Below, one piece after another: positions 1-6,286 of a DNA stretch of 11,078 bases. The stretch lies in the NCBI GenBank assembly GCA_004559845.1, contig SFWW01000037.1, positions 1 through 11,078 of the forward strand. The letters run 5' to 3'. A program made the translations under genes and the position numbers. The stretch comes from a bacterium. GTDB lineage: Bacteria > Bacteroidota > Bacteroidia > Bacteroidales > Muribaculaceae. Below the pieces are notes generated by a model. That model made no database searches. It worked only from the letters and a program-made list of their open reading frames with translations, and had not been told where the DNA came from. Each line of letters starts with the position of its first letter. Position 1 is the first letter of the stretch.

Positions 1-694
1 CACCAAAAGTCCCGGCTACGGCTATCAAATATGGATGTGCGAGCACCCCGGCGCCTACCGTGCCGATGGCGCATTAGGGCAATTTGTGGTGATGCTGCCA
101 CACGAAGATATGGTGGTGGTGGTGAATGGGGCGAGTTTTCAAGCGCATTTCGAACTATCACACATTTGGAATGTGCTCCTGCCCGGTGTGAATGATGCAC
201 CCATCGCTGAAGATGTCGCGGCACAACAACGCTTGGAAAAACTCACCCAAAATGCCGCGCTGCCTTTACCCAAAGGCAAAGCCACCCCGAAAAAATACCG
301 CGGTACCACCATAACGGTGGGCGATGGCGATGAGGCATTGCACCTCACCTTCAAGCCCGACGGCATGCTGGAATACACCTACGGCGGCAGAACCGTGGCG
401 GCGCGCCGGCAGCAATGGCACTACCAAACCCTCGACCAAAATCCGCCTTACTCCATCACCGCCGTAGCCCGCCTGAAAGGTCTTTCGCCAGCCTATACCA
501 CCGCAGCAGCCTATGCCTGGAAAGGCAACGAACTCACCATCCGCACCTTCTGGGTAGATTTTATTTCCGGCGAAACCATCACCGTGAAATTTACCGACAA
601 CGAAAAAGCACAACTCACCGTGCAGCGCAACTATCAAAAGCAAGCCGCCGTGAGCACCCGGATGCTACCTTACACCATCACTCCAAACCCTTGA
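1..694 (+). CDS. Serine hydrolase, class C beta-lactamase-like, C-terminal part (5' truncated by window)
   Basis: The reading frame is already open at base 2 and runs to a TGA at 692-694, so the true start lies left of the window and the first in-window ATG (35) is internal. The visible protein opens with GYGYQIWMC and then YRADGALGQF. This is the typical end of the beta-lactamase/penicillin-binding-protein-like transpeptidase fold in Bacteroidota serine hydrolases, where the active-site strand passes GYGYxxW and reaches the GQ...P segment. The catalytic SxxK and YxN motifs would lie upstream, out of view. From about residue 85 (counted from the ATG at 35) a separate beta-rich domain follows. 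It includes a W-containing turn and AYAWKGNELTIRT near the end, matching the lipocalin-like tail common on these hydrolases. Its substrate cannot be told; such proteins are usually exported. The 3' end overlaps the convergent folK by 17 bp. Family assignment is fairly safe; function is open. Confidence 0.8.
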   Translation, partial: TKSPGYGYQIWMCEHPGAYRADGALGQFVVMLPHEDMVVVVNGASFQAHFELSHIWNVLLPGVNDAPIAEDVAAQQRLEKLTQNAALPLPKGKATPKKYRGTTITVGDGDEALHLTFKPDGMLEYTYGGRTVAARRQQWHYQTLDQNPPYSITAVARLKGLSPAYTTAAAYAWKGNELTIRTFWVDFISGETITVKFTDNEKAQLTVQRNYQKQAAVSTRMLPYTITPNP

Positions 695-1106
695 GCTGAC
701 GGAAGGGCGTGAGAAAAAACGGGCGGTCGTGCAGGTGGGGATGCGGCACCGTGAGCGTGGGGCTATGCACCTCCACCGGGGCACCTTGTTCATCTTCTAT
801 CGCCATAATGTCAATGTCCACCAAGCGGTCGATGTAGCCGCCTTGCGCATCGCGGTGCGCCTTGCTGCCCAAGCACCGCTCAATGTGGTGGATATGGCAA
901 AGCATCTGCTCGGGCATCATCGGCGAAAAGAGTGCAACACCCACATTTAAAAACGTGTGAGGCGATTCAAAGCCCCAAGGTTCACTCCTCACCACCTCGC
1001 TCACCTCGATGCGCTCAGCGCCCTGCGAAAGCGCTTGGATGGCGTTCTTAATGTTTTGTTCCTTGTTGCCAAGATTAGTGCCGATATTCAAATAGTAGCG
1101 AAACAT
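678..1106 (-). CDS. folK: 2-amino-4-hydroxy-6-hydroxymethyldihydropteridine diphosphokinase (HPPK)
   Basis: This 142-residue cytoplasmic enzyme transfers pyrophosphate from ATP to 6-hydroxymethyl-7,8-dihydropterin, the step before dihydropteroate synthase in folate synthesis. Visible hallmarks are IGTNLG (8-13), SEPWGF (41-46), FLN (52-54), the metal-binding pair D97 and D99 in RLVDIDIM, and PHPHLHDR (121-128) followed by FFLTP. It is a little shorter than E. coli FolK. The ATG at 1104-1106 gives a family-like N-terminus (MFRYYLNIG); no Shine-Dalgarno is seen, only an A/T-rich leader. One oddity: after ERCLG the usual Arg (E. coli R82) is Ser, and the loop before the conserved R94 is a few residues longer than in E. 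coli. The gene lies 143 bp downstream of infB on the same strand, beyond a terminator, and converges on the serine hydrolase gene with a 17-bp overlap. A weak -7-like element (1167-1175) could drive it; otherwise it depends on read-through. Confidence 0.93.
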   Translation of the reverse strand: MFRYYLNIGTNLGNKEQNIKNAIQALSQGAERIEVSEVVRSEPWGFESPHTFLNVGVALFSPMMPEQMLCHIHHIERCLGSKAHRDAQGGYIDRLVDIDIMAIEDEQGAPVEVHSPTLTVPHPHLHDRPFFLTPFRQLKGLE

Positions 1107-1166
1107 CGTTTTTAGGATTTTAGAAGTTGAGACGGATGGGGATTTTTTTCGGGGGACCGTACTTTT

Positions 1167-1175
1167 GCAAATAAA
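1167..1175 (-). promoter_or_regulatory. Weak candidate -7 element for folK
   Basis: Read on the minus strand this is TTTATTTGC, one mismatch from the Bacteroidota -7 consensus TAnnTTTGC, about 60 bp upstream of the folK start. No TTG or TTTG lies about 20 bp further upstream, so this is only a possible promoter. The same few bases overlap an exact match on the other strand (TACTTTTGC, 1160-1168), which would point into the infB terminator. Confidence 0.25.
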
Positions 1176-1179
1176 GGGA

Positions 1180-1220
1180 AAAAGGCTCGATTAGCCCGGA
1201 GCGGTCTAAAAGAGCCTTTT
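1180..1220 (-). terminator. Rho-independent terminator of the rimP-nusA-infB operon
   Basis: Arms AAAAGGCTC (1180-1188) and GAGCCTTTT (1212-1220) form a perfect 9-bp inverted repeat around a 23-nt loop. Read on the minus strand it begins 30 bp after the infB stop codon and ends in GAGCC followed by a run of five T. It can also fold on the + strand with four T, so it may work in both directions. The large loop makes it weaker than the 6211-6254 terminator, so some read-through into folK is plausible. Confidence 0.7.
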
Positions 1221-1249
1221 GTAGGTATTGATGCTCGAAGCAGGAAGGA

Positions 1250-4000
1250 TTAGAGTGTTTTTTGCACTTCCACCTCTTCGAAAGCCTCCAGCATATCGTT
1301 GGGTTGGATATCGTTGTAACTGGTGATGCTCAAGCCACATTCAAAGCCGTTGGTCACCTCCTTAGCATCGTCTTTGAAACGCTTCAGCGACGCCAAATTG
1401 CCGGTGAAACGCACAATACCGTCGCGAATCACGCGCACCTTACAGCCACGCTTGATTTTGCCTTCCATCACCATAGCGCCGGCAATGGTGCCCACCTTGC
1501 TGATGTGGTACACCTCCTTCACCATCACGCTACCAATCACCACCTCCTTGATGTCGGGCGCCAGCATACCTTCCATAGCGCTCTTCACCTCTTCGATGGC
1601 ATCGTAGATGATAGAATAGATGCGGATATCCACGCCCTCCTGAGCTGCCAAGCGTTTGGCATCGGCGCTCGGACGAACTTGGAAACCAATGATATAGGCA
1701 TCGGAAGCGGCAGCCAACGTCACATCGCTTTCGGTGATGGCACCCACCGCCTTGTGAATCACATTCACCTGCACCTCCGGAGTGGAGAGTTTGATGAGCG
1801 AATCGCTCAACGCCTCGATAGAGCCATCCACGTCGCCCTTCACAATCACATTCAATTCGTGGAAATCGCCCAGCGCTTTTCGGCGGCCGATATCTTCCAG
1901 CGTAACGCGTTTTTGCGTGCGCAAGCCCAATTCGCGTTGCAATTGTTCGCGCTTATTGGCAATTTGACGCGCTTCTTGGTCAGTGTCCATCACATTGAAT
2001 TTATCGCCTGCGGTAGGAGCACCGTTCAAGCCCAGAATCAAAGCCGGCGACGAAGGTCCAGCCTCTTCAATGCGCTGGTTGCGCTCATTAAACATCGCCT
2101 TCACCTTACCATAGTGAGTGCCGGCAAGGATGATGTCGCCCACATGGAGGGTGCCATTGTCCACCAGCAGAGTTGCCACATAGCCGCGTCCCTTATCGAG
2201 CGACGATTCAATGATAGAGCCCGTGGCTTTCCGGTTAGGATTAGCCTTCAATTCCAGCATATCAGCCTCGAGGAGCACCTTATCGAGCAATTCAGCCACG
2301 CCCGTACCCTTCTTGGCACTGATATCTTGGCTTTGGTACTTACCGCCCCAGTCCTCCACCAGGTAGTTGAGGTTGGCGAGTTCTTCTTTAATTTTATCCA
2401 CATTGGCGCCCGGTTTATCAATCTTATTGATCGCAAAAATGATAGGCACCCCGGCAGCCGAAGAGTGGTTAAGCGCCTCGATGGTTTGGGGCATCACGGC
2501 ATCATCGGCAGCCACGATAATAATCACGATATCCGTTACCTTCGCACCGCGTGCACGCATAGCGGTAAACGCCTCGTGACCCGGCGTGTCGAGGAAAGTG
2601 ATATGTCGGCCGTTTTTGAGTTTCACATTGTAGGCACCGATGTGCTGAGTGATACCGCCGGCTTCACCGGCAATCACATTGGCATTACGAATGTGGTCGA
2701 GCAGCGACGTTTTACCGTGGTCCACGTGACCCATCACCGTCACCACCGGCGGTCGGCTCACGAGGTCTTCCGGCTTATCCTCCTCCTCATGGATTTGTTC
2801 AGCCACGTCGGCACTCTCGTATTCGGTGGTAAAGCCAAATTCTTCAGCCACGATATTGATGGTTTCGGCATCCAAGCGTTGATTAATCGACACCATCACG
2901 CCAATGCTCATACACGTGCCAATCACCTTATTGATAGGCACATTCATCATTGCGGCGAGGTCGTTAGCGGTCACAAACTCCGTGAGTTTCAGGATTCGTG
3001 ATTCAGCTGCTGCCACAGCAGCTTCGGCGCGTTCTTCCTCGCGAATGGCTTCGCGTTTTTCTCTGCGCCACTTAGCGCCCTTCTTCGCCGGCTTATTGGT
3101 GAGGCGCGCCAAAGTTTCCTTCATTTGGCGTTGCACATCTTCCTCATTCACTTCAGCCTTAAATGGGCGTTTGTTTTTATCCTTCTTATTGCGCTTACCG
3201 GCATTGGCATTTTGTGCATTGGGTTGTGCATTGCGCTTCGGTTGGTTGGCACCCTGTGCTTGCTGTTGCACACTCTTTTCAATGTCCACTTTTTCCTTAC
3301 CGATGCGTTTGCGTTTACGCTTTTCGCCATCGCCTTGACGCGCTTTTTCCTTATTCAGGCGTTCATTGCGCTTCTCCTCCTTCGTTTTTTTCTTCGGTCG
3401 AGTGGATTGGTTGAGCGCATCCAAATCAATTTTGCCCACCACTTTCGGTCCCTGCATCAGCGGGGCGTTGGCAGTCGGTTGCGGTGTAATGTTCACCTGC
3501 TGTGGTGCAGTAGGCTCCTCCTTTTCAGGCTGTGGTTCCGCCTTTTCCGGTTGAGGTTGCGGTTTAGTTTCCGCTTTTGAGGCTTCGGGCGCCGCCACCG
3601 GAGCGGGTTGTTGTGGTTTTTCGTCTTTCACCTCCGGTTCGGGTGCCGGAGTGTCGGCGGGTTTAGGCGCCACAGGATTTCCCTTCGTGTCGAGTTCTAT
3701 TTTACCCACCACTTTAGGTTTTTGTATCACCACTTCCGGTTTGATTTCTTCGGCTTCGCGGCGTTTTTTCTCGGCAGCGATAGCAGCCTTTTCCTCCTTA
3801 CGGTCGTGAATAATCTGCTCCGCTGCTTTTTTTTGTTGCATAGCGGGTTTAAACTTCTGAATGAGCAAATTGTAGGCGTCGTCGGAAATTCTTGCGTTCA
3901 CGTTGTCGTCCACTTCAATGTTGTTCTTTTTCAAGAAGTCTCTTGCCGTTTGCATTCCGATGTTTAAATCTTTGACTGCTTTACTAATTTTTATGGGCAT
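1250..4000 (-). CDS. infB: Translation initiation factor IF-2
   Basis: This GTPase brings initiator fMet-tRNA to the 30S subunit and promotes 50S joining. The 916-residue protein starts with an IF2_N-like helical domain (about 1-50: MPIKISKAVKDLNIGM). A long low-complexity linker follows (about 55-330), rich in K, E, P, Q and A, first acidic/proline-rich and then strongly basic. A second IF2_N-type segment lies at about 336-390. The G domain shows G1 GHVDHGKT (424-431), G3 DTPGHEAF (471-478), G4 NKID (525-528) and G5 SAKKG (561-565). Domain II, IF2 domain 3 and the C2 fMet-tRNA-binding barrel complete the family-typical end. The motif PKVVGKI.LD occurs twice in the linker (95-104 and 185-194). 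It is last in the rimP-nusA-infB operon, 135 bp after nusA, and is followed by a terminator. The start at 3998-4000 gives the expected N-terminus; no Shine-Dalgarno is present. Confidence 0.98.
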   Translation of the reverse strand: MPIKISKAVKDLNIGMQTARDFLKKNNIEVDDNVNARISDDAYNLLIQKFKPAMQQKKAAEQIIHDRKEEKAAIAAEKKRREAEEIKPEVVIQKPKVVGKIELDTKGNPVAPKPADTPAPEPEVKDEKPQQPAPVAAPEASKAETKPQPQPEKAEPQPEKEEPTAPQQVNITPQPTANAPLMQGPKVVGKIDLDALNQSTRPKKKTKEEKRNERLNKEKARQGDGEKRKRKRIGKEKVDIEKSVQQQAQGANQPKRNAQPNAQNANAGKRNKKDKNKRPFKAEVNEEDVQRQMKETLARLTNKPAKKGAKWRREKREAIREEERAEAAVAAAESRILKLTEFVTANDLAAMMNVPINKVIGTCMSIGVMVSINQRLDAETINIVAEEFGFTTEYESADVAEQIHEEEDKPEDLVSRPPVVTVMGHVDHGKTSLLDHIRNANVIAGEAGGITQHIGAYNVKLKNGRHITFLDTPGHEAFTAMRARGAKVTDIVIIIVAADDAVMPQTIEALNHSSAAGVPIIFAINKIDKPGANVDKIKEELANLNYLVEDWGGKYQSQDISAKKGTGVAELLDKVLLEADMLELKANPNRKATGSIIESSLDKGRGYVATLLVDNGTLHVGDIILAGTHYGKVKAMFNERNQRIEEAGPSSPALILGLNGAPTAGDKFNVMDTDQEARQIANKREQLQRELGLRTQKRVTLEDIGRRKALGDFHELNVIVKGDVDGSIEALSDSLIKLSTPEVQVNVIHKAVGAITESDVTLAAASDAYIIGFQVRPSADAKRLAAQEGVDIRIYSIIYDAIEEVKSAMEGMLAPDIKEVVIGSVMVKEVYHISKVGTIAGAMVMEGKIKRGCKVRVIRDGIVRFTGNLASLKRFKDDAKEVTNGFECGLSITSYNDIQPNDMLEAFEEVEVQKTL

Positions 4001-4135
4001 ATATTTTCTATCAGTTATTTACTCAAGATTGATGTTGTTATGATGTTGCGCTTAGTGGCTTGGGTCACACTTGCCGGGCCTATCGCCATTGTCAGGCGTT
4101 GCGGCCTGCAAGAATCCTTTTGGATACGAACGGTG
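4001..4135 (-). other. nusA-infB intergenic spacer with small inverted and direct repeats
   Basis: At 135 bp this spacer is much longer than the 9 bp between rimP and nusA. It has a 5-bp inverted repeat CAGGC/GCCTG (4093-4097 and 4104-4108, 6-nt loop) and an overlapping CGCC/GGCG pair (4084-4087 and 4095-4098), so two small hairpins would compete. Closer to infB the + strand motif TGATGTTG occurs twice (4030-4037 and 4041-4048). I see no TAnnTTTG promoter, no T-run after the hairpins and no convincing small ORF. It may be an RNA leader or processing site for infB, but nothing proves that. Confidence 0.35.
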
Positions 4136-5407
4136 TTATTCTTCTTCAAATTCAGCCTTCAGCACTGCAATCACTTCGTCGACGGTGCTTTCTTCCAAGT
4201 CAGCCTTATCGATGAGTTCTTGACGCGGTGTGTGGAGCACAGCTCTTGCAGTGGCGCAACCCATATTTTTGAGTGCTTCAATCACCCATTCATCGATTTC
4301 GTCTTTAAATTCATCGAGGTAGATATCGTCTTCGCCGTCGTTGTCGAGGTCGCGATACACATCGATGGTGTAGCCGGTGAGAATAGAAGCCAGTTTAATA
4401 TTGAGGCCACCCTTACCAATAGCGAGCGACACCTCGTCGGGGCGCAAGAACACCTCAGCGTGTTTGCCGGCTTCATCCAAGCGGATAGAGGAAATCTTAG
4501 CGGGGCTCAGTGCGCGTTGGATAAAGAGTTGCGGGTTGCTTGTATAGTTGATTACATCGATATTTTCGTTGCGCAATTCTCTCACGATACCGTGAATGCG
4601 TGCGCCCTTCACACCCACGCAAGCGCCCACCGGGTCGATACGGTCGTCGTAGCTTTCCACGGCAATTTTGGCGCGTTCGCCCGGTATGCGAGCCACGGCG
4701 CGAATCACGATAAGGCCATCGTGGATTTCCGGCACTTCGAGTTCAAACAAGCGGCGGAGGAAATTCTCGCTGGTGCGCGACACGGTGATTTTCGGATTGT
4801 TGTTTTTGTTGTCCACATTGTGAATCACGGCGCGCACGGTTTCGCCCTTGCGATAGATATCGGTAGGAATCTGTTGGTCCTTCGGCAAGAGCAATTCATT
4901 TTTATCATCGTCGAGCAAGAGCACTTCGCGCTTCCACACTTGGTACACTTCGCCGCTCACCAATTCACCTTCTTGCGCCTTGAATTGGGTGTAGATAGCA
5001 TCTTTTTGCAAGTCAAGGATTTTGCTTGCCAGTGTTTGGCGAAGGTTAAGAATGGCGCGGCGTCCGAATTTGGCAAATTCAATTTTGCGAGTATGCTCTT
5101 CGCCCACTTCGCAATCCGGGTCCGGACTATCGGGGTCGTTACGCGCATCGGTGAGAGAAATCTGACGGTCGGCATCTTCCACCTCGCCGTCGGGCACCAC
5201 TTCCAAGTTTTGGTAAATTTCGCAGTCACCGTTGTCGGGATTCATAATCACGTCAAAATTTTCGTCGCTGCCAAAAATCTTTGCCAACACGCTGCGGAAC
5301 GACTCTTCAAGCACACTAATCATAGTGGTCTTGTCGATTTTCTTCAATTCTTTAAATTCTTTGAAACTTTCGGTCAAACTAATAGTTTCGGATTCTTTCT
5401 TAGCCAT
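4136..5407 (-). CDS. nusA: Transcription termination/antitermination factor NusA
   Basis: NusA binds RNA polymerase and nascent RNA, modulating pausing, intrinsic termination and antitermination. The 423-residue protein has the polymerase-binding N-terminal domain (about 1-140, with FGRRAILNLRQTLASKI at 114-130), an S1 domain (about 145-215), and KH1 (about 230-295, PVGACVGVKGARI). KH2 follows (about 300-352, with VSLAIGKGGLNIKLA), then an acidic stretch and a short helical C-terminal segment (about 370-423). It lacks the two full acidic repeats of E. coli NusA (495 residues), as is usual outside Proteobacteria. An acidic insertion around 90-105 (DPDSPDPDCEVGEE) lies in the N-terminal domain. 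The gene starts 9 bp after the rimP stop, so the two are co-transcribed and probably translationally linked. The start at 5405-5407 is the family-like choice; no Shine-Dalgarno is visible. Confidence 0.98.
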   Translation of the reverse strand: MAKKESETISLTESFKEFKELKKIDKTTMISVLEESFRSVLAKIFGSDENFDVIMNPDNGDCEIYQNLEVVPDGEVEDADRQISLTDARNDPDSPDPDCEVGEEHTRKIEFAKFGRRAILNLRQTLASKILDLQKDAIYTQFKAQEGELVSGEVYQVWKREVLLLDDDKNELLLPKDQQIPTDIYRKGETVRAVIHNVDNKNNNPKITVSRTSENFLRRLFELEVPEIHDGLIVIRAVARIPGERAKIAVESYDDRIDPVGACVGVKGARIHGIVRELRNENIDVINYTSNPQLFIQRALSPAKISSIRLDEAGKHAEVFLRPDEVSLAIGKGGLNIKLASILTGYTIDVYRDLDNDGEDDIYLDEFKDEIDEWVIEALKNMGCATARAVLHTPRQELIDKADLEESTVDEVIAVLKAEFEEE

Positions 5408-5416
5408 AGTACGGTT

Positions 5417-5881
5417 TTAAAACTGTATGATGTTTTTTGTATATTTTATTTCGTCGTAAGTGAAATGGAGGTCTTCGTCCACCATTTCGGGGCGCTTTTT
5501 GCCTTCGAGTTTCACCTTTTTGGTAACGGTGAGCACGAATTCCTCATCGGAGGCTTCTTTGAGCGTGCCCTTGAGCTTTTTGCCCGCCTTGGTGAGCACT
5601 TCCACCTCGCCGCCCACATTTTTCAGGTAGTGCTGCACCACCTTGAAGGGGTCGCTGATGCCATAGCTGCCCACGGTGAGTTCGTAGTCTTCCACATCGC
5701 GGTCGAAGTGGCTGAGCACGGCATCGTTGAGGGCAATGCAGTGGTCGATGGTGACCGAATCCATGCTATCGATGAGCACTTCAATCACATTGTCGGCGCT
5801 CACCTTCACCTCCACTAAAAAGCGGTCGGTGCCTTCAAGCGCGTGGTGGATAACGTCTATGAGTTCTTGTCGATTAATCAT
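5417..5881 (-). CDS. rimP: Ribosome maturation factor RimP
   Basis: RimP assists assembly of the 30S subunit. The 154-residue protein shows the two-domain layout. The N-terminal alpha/beta domain (about 1-77) carries VEVKVSADNVIEVLIDS and the characteristic DYELTVGSYGISDPFK region, the Bacteroidota version of the DYxLEVSSPGLDRPL signature. A C-terminal SH3-like barrel (about 80-154) includes GKKLKGTLKEASDEEFVLTV. It is the first gene of the rimP-nusA-infB operon, a widely conserved arrangement that supports the call. The ATG at 5879-5881 lies about 60 nt downstream of the predicted transcription start. Divergence from the signature is ordinary for the phylum. Confidence 0.95.
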   Translation of the reverse strand: MINRQELIDVIHHALEGTDRFLVEVKVSADNVIEVLIDSMDSVTIDHCIALNDAVLSHFDRDVEDYELTVGSYGISDPFKVVQHYLKNVGGEVEVLTKAGKKLKGTLKEASDEEFVLTVTKKVKLEGKKRPEMVDEDLHFTYDEIKYTKNIIQF

Positions 5882-5947
5882 TGTGCGTAGAATGCGTATA
5901 TAAATAAAAAAGAAGAAGCCGAGAGCCTCCTCTATTCGAATTACGGT

Positions 5948-5979
5948 GCAAAGATAAGAAAAAATGCCTTGCTACGCAA
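5948..5979 (-). promoter_or_regulatory. Promoter of the rimP-nusA-infB operon
   Basis: On the minus strand the -7 element is TATCTTTGC (complement of 5948-5956), a perfect match to the Bacteroidota consensus TAnnTTTGC. The -33 box TTG (complement of 5977-5979) lies 20 bp upstream, which is the expected spacing. Transcription should start near 5942, leaving a leader of about 60 nt before the rimP ATG. Confidence 0.75.
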
Positions 5980-6210
5980 CCACCACGCCCGGCAGCCCCC
6001 GAATTTATCGCACATCCCGTGAAATATTTATGTTTATTTAAGAATAAAAAAGAATGTTTAACCAAACAAAACAAGCACTCCACGGCTCTCAGTAGAAAAA
6101 CGGTTGGGGCGGTGCGGCGGAGGGCATCCATTACCTGCCAAAGGCATATCCCTACCGGTGGAGGGGCATCGTGGGGATAGCATCGCACGGTGGGTTGAAA
6201 GGGGAAGCGA

Positions 6211-6254
6211 AAAAAAATCCTCGGCTTTGCCTTTGGGCTGCCGAGGATTTTTTT
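6211..6254 (-). terminator. Strong intrinsic terminator of the M16 peptidase gene
   Basis: Arms 6211-6225 and 6240-6254 form a perfect 15-bp inverted repeat: ATCCTCGGC and its complement, flanked by A and T runs. The loop is 14 nt, with a further GCC/GGC pairing inside. On the minus strand it begins 32 bp after the M16 stop codon and ends in a run of eight T. The + strand reads the same hairpin with seven T, so it can also block transcription coming from the left. Confidence 0.9.
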
Positions 6255-6286
6255 AAGTTTTGGAGCGAGATGCTACCGGGGAAGGT

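Larger units (their letters stand above)
5882..6286. other. Gene-free region between rimP and the M16 peptidase gene
   Basis: This 405-bp stretch holds the rimP-operon promoter (5948-5979) and 5' leader, then an A/T-rich segment (about 6010-6075). A G-rich segment of about 100 bp follows (6100-6200), with several short inverted matches such as TATCCC/GGGATA around 6146-6178. The M16 terminator (6211-6254) ends it. A 104-codon minus-strand frame (5874-6188) crosses it but runs through the promoter and has no recognisable protein character. I see no tRNA, rRNA or known riboswitch. The G-rich part is unexplained. Confidence 0.5.

Noticed and set aside
415..699. 94-codon + strand frame inside the serine hydrolase gene
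   Set aside because: It is a shifted frame within a gene whose own frame carries family motifs; its composition is R/H/S-rich.
1262..3001. 579-codon + strand open frame opposite infB
   Set aside because: It is an in-register shadow of the clearly conserved IF-2 GTPase gene, with H-rich composition and no domain.
4040..5818. 592-codon + strand open frame opposite nusA and rimP
   Set aside because: It is exactly in register with the minus-strand genes and exists because they lack TTA, CTA and TCA codons. Its protein is H/F-rich, with no recognisable domain, and it crosses two genuine genes.
5874..6188. 104-codon minus-strand frame upstream of rimP
   Set aside because: It overlaps the rimP start and runs through the well-formed rimP promoter. 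Its composition is unlike a conserved protein.
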